This document shows positions 1 through 8,207 of a stretch of 64,000 nucleotides of DNA, one piece after another; position 1 is the first letter of the stretch; every line of letters starts with the position of its first letter. Source of the stretch: Gryllotalpicola ginsengisoli DSM 22003 (lineage in GTDB: Bacteria > Actinomycetota > Actinomycetes > Actinomycetales > Microbacteriaceae). The DNA lies in assembly GCF_000419445.1 (NCBI RefSeq), contig NZ_AULK01000001.1, forward strand, positions 1 through 64,000. The letters are read 5' to 3'. A model generated the notes under the pieces. That model had not been told where the DNA came from. It worked only from the letters and a program-made list of their open reading frames with translations, and made no database searches. A program made the position numbers and the translations under genes.

Positions 1-222
1 ACGAACCCCTTGGAGCGGGTGAACAAGGAGATCAAACGCCGCACCGACGTCGTCGGCGTCTTCCCCAACCCCGCCGCGCTGCTGCGCCTCGCCGGGGCCG
101 TCTTGGTGGAGCAGCACGACGAATGGGACGCCGGCGACCGCCGCTACTTCAGCGAGCAGTCCATGAAACTCCTCACCGAAACGCCCGAGGAGGTGGCGAT
201 CCCCGAACTCAAAGCCGCATAA
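1..222 (+). pseudogene. IS256-family transposase, C-terminal end (cut by window edge)
   Basis: The reading frame is open from base 1 to a TAA stop at 220-222. It gives about 73 residues that resemble the extreme C-terminus of IS256/mutator-type DDE transposases: [22 protein letters not shown], followed by a basic and hydrophobic helix. The listed internal ATG (position 10) lies inside this conserved stretch, so it is not the real start. The catalytic DDE residues would lie to the left of the window. Whether the full transposase is intact cannot be seen. It directly flanks the integrase of a decayed integrative element. Confidence 0.8.
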
Positions 223-290
223 TCAAACACAGCTGACCCGCACGGTGTCGAGAAACTCCACCACTCAACGGGACGCGACCCGGTGGAGGG
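223..290. mobile_element. Probable right end of the IS256-type element
   Basis: After the transposase stop there is a short non-coding stretch, rich in GAGAAACTCCACCACT and ending near GGGACGCGACC. This is the expected position of the right terminal inverted repeat. The left terminal repeat is outside the window, so the exact end and the 8-9 bp target duplication cannot be confirmed. The remaining bases up to the integrase stop at 312 hold no gene. Confidence 0.45.
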
Positions 291-311
291 CCGGAGCGGG
301 CTTGGCCGGGC

Positions 312-1502
312 TCACAGGCGGGGGCTGTCGCGTCGAGTCGTCCCCCTTCGTGTCGGCGGTGCGGCGAGGAACTGATTGGCCTGCCGAGCGGCCTCGGCGA
401 GGTGCCGGTGGTCGGGGTGCAGGTAGCCCTTGGTCGTCTCGACGGACTTGTGCCCGAGGATCTCTTGGAGGACGTGGAGCGGGACGCCCGCGTCTGCCAT
501 CCAGGTCGCCCCGGTGTGACGCAGGCCATGCCGGGTCAGGTTCTCGAGCCCGAGTCCTTTCACGAGATCGTCCCAGTGCGTCGCGTCCCGGATCGTCGCG
601 GTGGTGAGGACGCCGCCGCGCGGCCCGCGCAGCAACGGCTGGTCGGGCTCTTTGCCCTCGGTGAGGCGTTCCAGGATGGGCTCAAGCGCGTCGAGGATCG
701 GCACAGGCCGGCCCCGGCGCCCCTTGGTCTGCTTGACGACGAGCCCGCCCTTGCCGGGGTAGTGCTGCCGCTCGATCCAGACGATGCGGTTCCGCCAGTC
801 CACGTCCCCGACGTTCAGCCCGGCGACCTCGGAGCCACGCGCTGCGAGGAGCGCGGCGAGCATGACGTGGTCCGAGTAGGACTGGTGCACCTTGGCGCAG
901 GCGTCTGCCAGCTTGGTGAGCGTCGCGAGGTCAGGGATCGCGTACTGACGAAGCGAGCCGGTGGTCTGCGTGACCTGGTGGCCGAGCTTGCGGCGCGCTC
1001 GATGCTTGGCGGGATTGATGGAGATGAGGTCGTCGCGCACCGCCTCGTCGAGGACTCGCACGAGCGGGGCGATGGAGTTCTTGATTGTGGACGGCGAGTG
1101 CTGTGTCTCCCACTGGTCGATCGTGCGGTCGATCATGCCAGCCGTGAGCTTGGCGACCTGGATGTGTCCGAGCGCGGGAAGGACGCGTAGCCGCAGCCCG
1201 ATGTCGTAGTTCTCGGCGGTGGAGGTCGGATCGAGAGCGCGCTTCCACCTGTCGCCGATGGATTCGGCATACACCGCGAGGGTCGCGGTGGTGTCGTTGC
1301 CGGTCTCGGTCGCCTTGCGCATCTGGTCGAAGAACTCCTCGACCTCCTCGGCAGTGCGCACATGGCTCACTCTCCCGACGCGCTTCTTGGTCGACGGGTC
1401 GGTCCAGCGCACGCGGGCGCGGAACCCGTCGACGCGACGTTCGACATCGGTGGTCAGCTTCACGCCGACTGGCGGCATCCGGTGATTGCGCGGATCAGCC
1501 AC
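312..1502 (-). CDS. Tyrosine recombinase / phage-type integrase
   Basis: Site-specific recombinase expected to integrate and excise the element it belongs to. The catalytic set is visible: Arg in LLAARGSEVAGL, Lys in VKQTKGRRGRP, the HGLRHTG box, and the final LGHKSVETTKGYLHP with His and the nucleophilic Tyr. An N-terminal AP2-like arm-binding part (RVRWTDPSTKKRVGRV) and a SAM-like core-binding part precede it. A GTG start at 1502 is chosen because AGGAGA lies 6 nt upstream inside the xis gene, giving an 8-nt overlap with the xis stop and a protein of 396 residues. ATG 1478 is the alternative. It is the last gene of a right-to-left operon, as usual for actinobacterial integrative elements. 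All catalytic residues are present, so it may still be active. Confidence 0.88.
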   Translation of the reverse strand: MADPRNHRMPPVGVKLTTDVERRVDGFRARVRWTDPSTKKRVGRVSHVRTAEEVEEFFDQMRKATETGNDTTATLAVYAESIGDRWKRALDPTSTAENYDIGLRLRVLPALGHIQVAKLTAGMIDRTIDQWETQHSPSTIKNSIAPLVRVLDEAVRDDLISINPAKHRARRKLGHQVTQTTGSLRQYAIPDLATLTKLADACAKVHQSYSDHVMLAALLAARGSEVAGLNVGDVDWRNRIVWIERQHYPGKGGLVVKQTKGRRGRPVPILDALEPILERLTEGKEPDQPLLRGPRGGVLTTATIRDATHWDDLVKGLGLENLTRHGLRHTGATWMADAGVPLHVLQEILGHKSVETTKGYLHPDHRHLAEAARQANQFLAAPPTRRGTTRRDSPRL

Positions 1503-1716
1503 GAGCCGTCTCCTGCTTGCAGACCCACTCACGCACGGTGGCCGGGTTATAGCGGTAGACGCCGCCGACCTGAACGAATGGCGGCCCGACCTTCTCGCGA
1601 CGCCATCGCGAGAGGGTGGCTTGGGACACGTTCAGGAACTCGGCGACATCACGCGGGCACCACAGGGGCTCGACAGGCCCGATGCCGCGTTCATTCGGCA
1701 GGCTGGTCGTCGTCAT
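1495..1716 (-). CDS. Excisionase-like small wHTH protein
   Basis: A 73-residue protein with a MerR-like winged helix: LWCPRDVAEFLNVSQATLSRWRREK, then the wing PPFVQVGGVYRYNPATVREWV. This pattern is typical of Xis/AlpA-type directionality factors that sit immediately upstream of an integrase. It overlaps the integrase start by 8 nt and the upstream gene by 26 nt, so the three are probably translationally coupled. The start at ATG 1716 was chosen because upstream codons in this frame are low-complexity antisense of the neighbour. It probably binds the attachment region to steer excision; this is inferred from family and position. Confidence 0.78.
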   Translation of the reverse strand: MTTTSLPNERGIGPVEPLWCPRDVAEFLNVSQATLSRWRREKVGPPFVQVGGVYRYNPATVREWVCKQETARG

Positions 1717-2314
1717 CGAACACCTCGCCGGTCTCGGGATCGACGCCGAGGCTCGCGTAGAAGGCGTCCTCGGCGGCCTGACGGCGCGCAACATCGGCTT
1801 CGACGAAGGCACGGAAGTCCTCGGCGCGATCCGGGATCACGATGTCCTCGACGGGGTCGGCGGGTTCTTCGCCCGGCCAAGCTGTCTGCCGGGTGGGCCG
1901 ATCTCGGTCCAGGCGGGTTCCGCTGGCGGCGACCCAGTCGCGCAGACGCTGGCGGGTCTCTGCGAAGTCGCGGTGCCAGCCGGACGGCGCCGATCCGTTC
2001 TGCTCCGGGTCGTACGCGCACAGCCAGTGGAGGTGCAGCGCGGAGAGCTCCCAGACCAGCTCCGCATGACGGTGCCAGAAGGGTGGGATGACGCTGGCGG
2101 GCAGCCCGTAGGTGTGGCGCAGCCACGTCACCCACTTGTCGAGCTCGGCCCACTCGTCGCGTGCCTCGTCGGCGGTGAGCAGGTTCCAGTTCACCGGACG
2201 CGGTGGCTCCGCCACGAAGCCGACGTCGAGGCGCATCTGCTCCTCGCTCTCGTCGTCATCAAGGGGCGTCGGCTCCGGCTCTTCCAGCTCGGGAATCGCA
2301 TGCATCTCGGTCAT
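1691..2314 (-). CDS. DUF4913-like mobile-element protein
   Basis: An acidic 207-residue protein of unknown function. The N-terminus is rich in Asp/Glu/Pro and probably disordered. The central part (WVTWLRHTYGLP, then PPFWHRHAELVWELSALHLHW and WHRDFAETRQRLRDWV) resembles the DUF4913 family found in actinobacterial conjugative elements and plasmids. The C-terminus is again acidic (FDDDDQPAE). GGAGCAAG lies just before the ATG at 2314, and the SSB gene ends 9 nt upstream, so it belongs to the same operon as ssb, xis and int. The family assignment rests on pattern memory and was not checked by search. Confidence 0.6.
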   Translation of the reverse strand: MTEMHAIPELEEPEPTPLDDDESEEQMRLDVGFVAEPPRPVNWNLLTADEARDEWAELDKWVTWLRHTYGLPASVIPPFWHRHAELVWELSALHLHWLCAYDPEQNGSAPSGWHRDFAETRQRLRDWVAASGTRLDRDRPTRQTAWPGEEPADPVEDIVIPDRAEDFRAFVEADVARRQAAEDAFYASLGVDPETGEVFDDDDQPAE

Positions 2315-2323
2315 CTTGCTCCG

Positions 2324-2797
2324 TCACATGCCCAGCGCTGGCGCCGCCGGGGCGGCGGCCGAGCGACGCGGCTGCGGCTGTTGCGGCGCATCGAGCCGAG
2401 CCGACTGCGACGGAGCCTCCTGCTCGACGGAGCGCCGCGAGCGTGCGCGGGTGACCTCATAACTGGTGCGGGCGAGGTCGTGGCCGACCTTCTTGGCGAC
2501 GAACTCCTCGCCCTGCACGGTCTCGCCGTCCCGCTCGTACTCGTACGGGTGCGTGTAGCCCTCGGCGACGAAGCTGTCGCCCTTGGCGAGCCTGTCGTGG
2601 GCGCGCTCGGCGGTCTTCTTGAACGCCACGAGGTCGTGGAAGGTCGTCTCGGTCTGCGTGAACGACCCGTCCTGCTCCTTGCGGTAGTGTTCCTGTCCGA
2701 TCTTGACGTACAGGCGCGCGTCGCCGCGCTCGGTGTATGTGAGCTGCGGGTCGGAGGCGATGAACCCCGAGAGGGATTCCTGCGTGTGGAGAGCCAT
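2324..2797 (-). CDS. ssb: Single-stranded DNA-binding protein of the element
   Basis: A 157-residue protein with an N-terminal OB fold (ESLSGFIASDPQLTY, ARLYVKIGQEH, then FHDLVAFKKTAERA). The C-terminal tail is low-complexity, rich in Gln/Pro/Ala, and lacks the usual acidic DDIPF tip. Such SSBs are common in integrative and conjugative elements, where they coat transferred single strands. The start at ATG 2797 has GAGGAC upstream; the longer frame to 2977 runs antisense through traG and is rejected. It lies between the coupling-protein gene and the DUF4913-like gene on the same strand. Confidence 0.75.
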   Translation of the reverse strand: MALHTQESLSGFIASDPQLTYTERGDARLYVKIGQEHYRKEQDGSFTQTETTFHDLVAFKKTAERAHDRLAKGDSFVAEGYTHPYEYERDGETVQGEEFVAKKVGHDLARTSYEVTRARSRRSVEQEAPSQSARLDAPQQPQPRRSAAAPAAPALGM

Positions 2798-2855
2798 CGG
2801 ACTGTCCTCATTTCTGACATCGACGGGCAGCCCCACGGCCGGAGCCACCCTTGTG

Positions 2856-4390
2856 TCAGGCAGGTGCGCCCGGCTCCTCCAGCAGACGACGTTGCAGCAG
2901 CGCCTCGATGCCGGCCCGATCGGCGCGCAGTGCCTTCGCGTCGGGCCGGTCGGTCCAGGTCCGCAGCCTCGTGACAATGGGCGGCGCGGAGCGCAGCAGC
3001 ACGAGCGCGGTCCCGAACGGCAACGTCCTGATCGTGTCGGGCGGCATGATCGGCACGCGCCGGATGGAGCGTTGCGCGGAGCGGGAGCCGTGGTCTCCGA
3101 CCGTGGTGGAGTCGGTCACCTCGTCACGTTCCCCGATGAGCGTGGTCAGATCGTGCAAGTCCTTCGAGTTCGATGCGCCGCCGAGGATGATCTTGACGAT
3201 TGAGGCGTCCCAGATCGCGCCGGCGGCGTTCTCCGACCACTTCTCCCGCGCCTGAGCGAGCGACTGCAACACCGGCATCGTCGTGATCCCCGTGCCACCA
3301 CCTTCGGCCATGAGCGTCGGCAGAGACGGCAAGGGCGCGAGGTTGCCGACCTCATCGAGTGCGAGCAGCAAGGGCGGGTCGAGGCGCGCTCCGGCGCTGC
3401 GGGCGGCGATGCGGCGGGCGGCTTCCACGACGTCCTCCACGAACGCCGCCACCAGCGCCGCGCTGTTATTGGCGCCGGCGCCGGTCGCCAGCAGGTAGAG
3501 CGTGCCCTTGGCGCGCAGGAACGCTTCGGGGTCGAAGTCCTCACCTTCTCGCGGCGACACGGCGTCGAGTACGCGCGGGTCTGCGAGGGCGGCCAGGGCG
3601 AGGGAGACGCCTTGCCAGATCGAGTCGCGGGTTCTCGGGTCGGAGTCGATCATCGCCTGCAACGACTCGGCCCACCCCGTCGCAGCCAGCGGATTCGCCG
3701 TCAGGATCGCCACCGCATCTGCGGCGGCAGACGGGTCAAGTGTCCACCGGAACAGCTCACCCGGCGGGCGACGGTCGAGAGCGGCGGCGTGAAGCAGGGC
3801 TTGGAGCGCGGTGCGGGTCTTGCCCTCCCAGAACCCGCCGCCTTCGACGCCGCCTGCGGACAGGCCGGTGCCGGCGGCGAGCCCGGTGGCGCGGATCATC
3901 GCAGTCAACGGGTCCTCGCACCCGCGGATGGGCGACCACCGCATGCCTGCGGGGACGCCTTCGGCGAGGTGCTGCGGGTCGAACACGGCGACCGGGCCGA
4001 TGTGCTCGCGGGCGCGGAGCGTCGCGGTGAGGTTGTCAGGCCGCGTGCTCGTCGTCACGACCGCGCCGGGAGCGTCGAGGATGGCGTTGATGACGATGTG
4101 CGCACCCTTCCCGGAGCGCGGCGGGCCGATCAGCAGGATGGAGTCTTCGACGGACGCCCACACGTTCTTGCCGCGCGAGGTGCCGATCCGATAACCGACG
4201 TCCTCAGGGCTTGGCTTGTCGAGCGATGGCCGCAGATGCCCAGCCCGGCGCAGCAGCGCGGGTTCGGATGCAGCCCGTGTTACCTCGGAGCGGGTGGCGA
4301 TCCCGGGGATGCGGTAGGGGTCGTTCTTAACCTGGCGGCCGTGCTCGCGGAAGAACCGCCACGTCCACCACACTGCGCCAGCGGCAGCGA
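2856..4390 (-). pseudogene. Type IV coupling protein (TraG/VirD4), 5'-truncated
   Basis: Inner-membrane ATPase that feeds DNA into a type IV secretion channel in conjugative elements. The recognisable part begins at AVWWTWRFFREH and continues through GYRIGTSRGKNVWASVEDSILLIGPPRSGKG (Walker A), TSTRPDNL, and LLLALDEVGNLAPLP (Walker B), to a C-terminus ending EEPGAPA. Upstream of about 4390 the open frame only gives low-complexity antisense-like sequence ([15 protein letters not shown]). The overlapping other frame there encodes the beginning of a different small protein with its own RBS. The start codon and the N-terminal membrane segments are therefore missing, and a deletion has joined two genes. 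It is probably non-functional. Confidence 0.72.
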
Positions 4391-4507
4391 GACGATGCCG
4401 CCGCCCGATTTGACGGCGTCCGTCAGCTGCGCCTCGAGCTCGCCGAGGTCGGCGTCGCCGCGAAGCGGGAAACTGTGCCTGCCAAGGGTCAGTGTCAGCG
4501 CGTGCAT
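4280..4507 (-). pseudogene. Start of a small hypothetical protein, truncated at the deletion junction
   Basis: The frame opens at ATG 4507 behind a strong GAGGAGG site. Its first 40 or so residues look protein-like (MHALTLTLGRHSFPLRGDADL, then LEAQLTDAVKSGGGIVSLPL). After that the frame becomes antisense-like (QCGGRGGSSASTAARLRTTP) because the DNA from about 4390 leftwards encodes the coupling protein in another frame. Similar roughly 100-residue proteins of unknown function precede traG in related elements, as far as I recall. The retained RBS and start, with the sudden loss of frame, mark the deletion junction at about 4375-4395. Confidence 0.55.
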
Positions 4508-4620
4508 GGCCTCCTCCTCGGCCCGGCGGTCGCCGGCCCCGCAAGCTCGGTACCCAAGCCCGGGGGAGCAGTCACCGGCGACGGGAAAGTTCGTGGCTCC
4601 GCGACCGGCTCAGGCGGGGC
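4508..4620. other. Gap at the right edge of the element remnant
   Basis: This 113-bp stretch between the truncated element gene and the chromosomal DUF7882 gene holds no supported gene. It is G/C-rich and contains short palindromic pieces (CCGGCGGTCGCCGG). The right attachment site would be expected in or near it, but no repeat of the integrase-proximal end was seen. Confidence 0.35.
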
Positions 4621-4959
4621 TCAGGGGGCGACGGGGGCACCGGCGGCGCGCAGGTACTCCTCGGCCTCCTGCTCGTTCATGAGCACCATTCCGCGCACCC
4701 CGTGCGACGACCGCTCGAGGGCGTCCAGCCAGCGCCGGTTCAGCTCCGGCGCTTTCGAGCCCGAGAAGCGGAACTCGAGGGGCACCCCGGGAGCAAGCCA
4801 GATGCTCACGCGGCCGGAGCCCCGGTCGTTCGGGATCGTCCAGTTGAGGAGGAAGCACTCCTGTCGACGTAACTTGGCGCTGATCGCGATCTTCACGTGC
4901 GCGAGCACGCGGTCATCGATCTCATAGGCGACGGATGCGGCGTAAACGAGAGTTCCCAT
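4621..4959 (-). CDS. DUF7882 family protein
   Basis: A 112-residue protein of the small actinobacterial family now called DUF7882, often mislabelled in older annotations as ATP-dependent DNA ligase. Family landmarks are the opening MGTLVYAASVAYEIDDRVLAH, the basic SAKLRRQECFLLNW, the turn GSGRVSIWLAPGVPLEFRF and LNRRWLDAL. The function is unknown; the pattern suggests a small beta-rich domain. ATG 4959 fits the conserved N-terminus of the family. The very long upstream frame is the antisense of neighbouring genes. It is the first gene of the chromosomal segment flanking the element. Confidence 0.72.
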   Translation of the reverse strand: MGTLVYAASVAYEIDDRVLAHVKIAISAKLRRQECFLLNWTIPNDRGSGRVSIWLAPGVPLEFRFSGSKAPELNRRWLDALERSSHGVRGMVLMNEQEAEEYLRAAGAPVAP

Positions 4960-5136
4960 GTCTGCTTTCTTCGGCGGTTCGGGCCGATCGTCACACGCCG
5001 CGCGGCCTGGGAGGAAAACGCGCGCGGCCGTCGGCGCGCTCCGGCGTTTCTCGCTGCGTTTTCTGTACAGGGCACGCGCGAACCGTCCCGTCGCCCGCGG
5101 CGAGGCGGCTCCGGTGCCGGTCCACAATGGAGGGCG

Positions 5137-5652
5137 ATGGCGACCCGGCTCCTGCTCCTGTCCGATACGCACGTGCCCGCGCGGGCGAAACGGCTGCCCG
5201 ACGAGGTGTGGCGTGCCGTGGACGACGCCGACCTCGTGGTGCATGCGGGCGACTGGGTCGACCTCGCGACGCTCGACGCCCTGCAGCAGCGCGCCGCCCG
5301 GCTGATCGGCGTCTGGGGTAACAACGACGGATCCGAGCTGCGCGCCCGGCTGCCCCGGATCGCCCGCGCCCGGGTCGAGGAGGTCGCGCTCGCGGTCACC
5401 CACGAGACCGGCGCCGCGGCCGGCCGCGAACGACGGATGGACGCGCTTTTCGCCGGCGACCGGCCCGACCTGCTCGTGTTCGGGCACAGCCACATCCCGT
5501 GGGACAGCACCACCCCCGGTGGCATCCGTCTGCTCAACCCCGGCTCGCCCACCGACCGCCGCAGGCAGCCCGAGTGCACCCTGATGACGGCCGTGATCGA
5601 CGGCCCGGCGGTGCGCGAGGTGACGCTGCGGCCGGTGCGCCGAGCAGCCTGA
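5137..5652 (+). CDS. YfcE-type metallophosphoesterase
   Basis: A 171-residue calcineurin-like phosphodiesterase. Metal-binding motifs appear in order: LLLSDTHVP (D-x-H), HAGDWVD (G-D-x-x-D), GVWGNNDG (G-N-x-D), AVTHET and FGHSHIPW (G-H-x-H). The size matches the compact YfcE/MJ0936 group of broad-specificity phosphodiesterases. The start at ATG 5137 is preceded by GGAGGG; the frame further upstream is open but not conserved-looking. It stands alone between the DUF7882 gene (divergent) and the manganese catalase. The substrate cannot be predicted. Confidence 0.85.
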   Translation: MATRLLLLSDTHVPARAKRLPDEVWRAVDDADLVVHAGDWVDLATLDALQQRAARLIGVWGNNDGSELRARLPRIARARVEEVALAVTHETGAAAGRERRMDALFAGDRPDLLVFGHSHIPWDSTTPGGIRLLNPGSPTDRRRQPECTLMTAVIDGPAVREVTLRPVRRAA

Positions 5653-5788
5653 CCGGCCCGCCCCGGCGCGATCGCGCCCGCCGCGCGATGTCCGAAATGC
5701 GCAGCCGAATGCGACACGCCGATCACGCCTCCGCGGGGCGGGCACGTAGCCGGCAGCGCCGCCCCGCCGGCGCGGGAGAGGAACGACC

Positions 5789-6670
5789 ATGTATTTCCAC
5801 AAGCAAGAGCTGCAGCACGCGGCCAAACCGGAGAAGCCCGACGCCGTGTATGCGCGCAAGCTGCAGGAGGTGCTCGGCGGCCAGTACGGCGAGATCAGCG
5901 TCGCCCTGCAGTACCAGTTCCAAGCCTGGAACATGCACATGCCCGGCAAGTACCGGGACCTCGTCTTCGGAATCGGCGCCGAGGAGCTCGGACACGTCGA
6001 GATGCTCGCCACGATGATCGCGCAACTGCTCGAGAAGGCGCCGCTCGGGATCACGGAGGACGCCGTGCAGGACGACCCCACCGTCGCCGCGGTCGTGGGC
6101 GGAACCGACATCCAGCAGGCCATCGTCGCCGGCGCCGGGGCCCGGCCCGTCGACGGCATGGGCAACCCGTGGATGGGCTCGTACATCACGGCCAGCGGCA
6201 ACCTGCTCGCCGACTTCACGGCGAACGCGAACGCCGAGATGCAGGGCCGGCTGCAGGCGGCGCGGCTGTACCACATGACCGACGACCCCGGCGTGCGCGA
6301 CCTGCTCGGCTTCCTCATCGCCCGCGACACCATGCACCAGAACCAGTGGATCGCGGCCGCGGCCGAACTGCGCGAGACCGGGGTCGAGGACCTGCCGGTG
6401 CCCAGCAAGTTCCCGCAGTCGAAGGAGGACGGCGCCGTGGCCTACGAGTACATCAACTTCTCGAACGGCACCCAGGCCGGCGACGGGCCGTGGGCCGGCG
6501 GGCCGACGCCGGACGGCAAGGGCGAGTTCTCCTACCGGGACGAGCCGGAGCAGGGGGTGCCCATGCCGCCGCCCACGCACCCCGACACGCGCTTCTACGG
6601 CACCACCGAGCTGCCGAACGCCGTCGAGGAGGCGGCCGCGGGAGCGCAGGACGCGCTGAACAAGGAGTGA
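5789..6670 (+). CDS. Manganese catalase (non-haem)
   Basis: A 293-residue di-manganese catalase that disproportionates hydrogen peroxide. It has the ferritin-like four-helix core with ligand helices: YGEISVALQYQFQAWN (Glu), GIGAEELGHVEMLATMI (E-E-x-x-H), NANAEMQGRLQAAR (Glu) and IARDTMHQNQWI (His). The C-terminal segment is Pro-rich (PEQGVPMPPPTHPDTRFYG), as in bacterial family members. GAGAGGA precedes the ATG. A hairpin terminator follows at 6673. It is a second peroxide-removing enzyme besides the KatE-like catalase at 41.4 kb, without need for haem iron. Confidence 0.92.
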   Translation: MYFHKQELQHAAKPEKPDAVYARKLQEVLGGQYGEISVALQYQFQAWNMHMPGKYRDLVFGIGAEELGHVEMLATMIAQLLEKAPLGITEDAVQDDPTVAAVVGGTDIQQAIVAGAGARPVDGMGNPWMGSYITASGNLLADFTANANAEMQGRLQAARLYHMTDDPGVRDLLGFLIARDTMHQNQWIAAAAELRETGVEDLPVPSKFPQSKEDGAVAYEYINFSNGTQAGDGPWAGGPTPDGKGEFSYRDEPEQGVPMPPPTHPDTRFYGTTELPNAVEEAAAGAQDALNKE

Positions 6671-6672
6671 GA

Positions 6673-6691
6673 CGCGCGGCACGCCCGCGCG
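6673..6691 (+). terminator. Hairpin after manganese catalase
   Basis: CGCGCGG and CCGCGCG pair perfectly around a 5-nt loop, 2 nt after the catalase stop. There is no U-tract, as is common in actinobacteria. Confidence 0.5.
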
Positions 6692-6794
6692 GCGGTGCAT
6701 CCGCGTCGCGGGCGGCGCGCGTTTCGGCGGACTCACGCCTGCAGGCCATGAACTTGTAACACGGATGCCCGGTCCGGATGCGCACGGCCGGGGT

Positions 6795-6800
6795 TAGCCT
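6795..6800 (+). promoter_or_regulatory. -10 box of a leaderless promoter (MoxR gene)
   Basis: TAGCCT ends 6 nt before the ATG at 6807, and no Shine-Dalgarno sequence is present. A transcript would start at or next to the A of the ATG. Confidence 0.6.
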
Positions 6801-6806
6801 GACGCA

Positions 6807-8207
6807 ATGACAGCCCCGACCACCCCGGCACCCACCATCCGTACCGTCGGCGAGCTGCGCGAGTCCGGCCACGTGCACAAGCCCTTGCGGGCCGAGATCC
6901 GCGACAACCTGCTGGCAAGACTCCGTGCGGGCGAGGACCCCTGGCCCGGTCTGCACGGCTTCGAGAGCACCGTCATCCCGCAGCTGGAGCGCGCCCTGAT
7001 CGCGGGGCACGACGTCGTGCTGCTCGGCGAGCGCGGGCAGGGCAAGACCCGCCTGCTGCGCACCATCGGCGGACTGCTGGACGAGTGGACGCCCGTCATC
7101 GACGGGTCCGAGCTCGGCGAGCATCCGTTCGACCCGATCACCCACGCCTCCAGGCGCCGCGCGCTCGAGCTCGGCGACCGCCTGCCCGTCGTGTGGCGGC
7201 ACCGCAGCGAGCGCTACGTGGAGAAGCTCGCCACCCCCGACACGAGCGTGGCCGACCTGATCGGCGACGTCGACCCGATGAAGGTCGCCGAGGGGCGCTC
7301 GCTGGGCGACCCGGAGACCATCCACTTCGGGCTGATCCCGCGCTCGCACCGCGGCATCGTCGCCATCAACGAGCTGCCCGACCTCGCCGAGCGGATCCAG
7401 GTCGCGATGCTCAACGTGATGGAGGAGCGCGACATCCAGATCCGCGGCTACGTGCTGCGGCTGCCGCTCGACGTGCTCGTCGTCGCGAGCGCGAACCCCG
7501 AGGACTACACGAACCGCGGCCGCATCATCACGCCGCTGAAGGACCGCTTCGGCGCCGAGATCCGCACCCACTACCCGACCCGGCTCGAGGCCGAGGTCGC
7601 CGTCATCAAGCAGGAGGCCGAGCTGGTCGCGGAGGTGCCCGACCACCTGCTCGAGATCCTCGCCCGGTTCACCCGCAACCTGCGCGAGTCGTCGTCCGTC
7701 GACCAGCGCAGCGGCGTCAGCGCTCGCTTCGCGATCGCCGGCGCCGAGACGGTCGCGGCGGCGGCCCTGCACCGCGCGGCCGCCCAGGGCGAGAGCGAGC
7801 CGGTGGCCCGCGTCGTCGACCTCGAGACCGCCGTCGACGTGCTCGGCGGCAAGATCGAATTCGAGACGGGGGAGGAGGGGCGCGAGTCCGACATCCTCAC
7901 CCACCTGCTGCGCACCGCCACCGCCGACACCGTGCGCGAGCACTTCCGCGGCATCGACTTCGGGCCGCTCGTCGAGGCGATCGAGAACGGCGCCATGGTC
8001 GCCACCGGCGAGAAGGTGACCGCCCGCGACTTCCTCGCCGGGCTGCCCGTGCTCGGCGAATCCGAGCTGTACGAGGAGGTCGCCGGGGCTCTCGGCGCCG
8101 TGAGCGACGGCGAGCGGGCCGCCGCGATCGAGCTCGGCCTGGAGGGGCTGTACCTGGCCCGCAAGGTCGGCAAGGACACCGACGGCAACGAGACGATCTA
8201 TGGCTGA
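6807..8207 (+). CDS. MoxR/ChlI-type AAA+ ATPase
   Basis: A 466-residue AAA+ protein related to magnesium-chelatase subunit I and MoxR ATPases. Walker A is GERGQGKT (about residues 74-81). The Walker B region is HRGIVAINELPDL, the sensor/Asn segment is VVASANPEDYTNRGRI, and the arginine region is TPLKDRFGAEI. The C-terminal lid contains SGVSARFAIAGAETVA. Such ATPases act with a VWA-domain partner to remodel or insert metals into proteins. The next gene encodes exactly such a partner and overlaps this one by 8 nt, so the two are almost certainly a functional pair. The start is set by the leaderless -10 box. The client protein is unknown. Confidence 0.85.
   Translation: MTAPTTPAPTIRTVGELRESGHVHKPLRAEIRDNLLARLRAGEDPWPGLHGFESTVIPQLERALIAGHDVVLLGERGQGKTRLLRTIGGLLDEWTPVIDGSELGEHPFDPITHASRRRALELGDRLPVVWRHRSERYVEKLATPDTSVADLIGDVDPMKVAEGRSLGDPETIHFGLIPRSHRGIVAINELPDLAERIQVAMLNVMEERDIQIRGYVLRLPLDVLVVASANPEDYTNRGRIITPLKDRFGAEIRTHYPTRLEAEVAVIKQEAELVAEVPDHLLEILARFTRNLRESSSVDQRSGVSARFAIAGAETVAAAALHRAAAQGESEPVARVVDLETAVDVLGGKIEFETGEEGRESDILTHLLRTATADTVREHFRGIDFGPLVEAIENGAMVATGEKVTARDFLAGLPVLGESELYEEVAGALGAVSDGERAAAIELGLEGLYLARKVGKDTDGNETIYG

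Noticed and set aside
4390-4544. GTG/ATG at 4544 as the start of the coupling protein
   Set aside because: The sequence before AVWWTW is antisense-like low complexity, and a different frame with a strong RBS covers the same DNA.
5653-5788. Small ORF or RNA gene before the manganese catalase
   Set aside because: Only short palindromes such as GCGCGATCGCGC and the catalase RBS were seen; no codon-like pattern or conserved structure.
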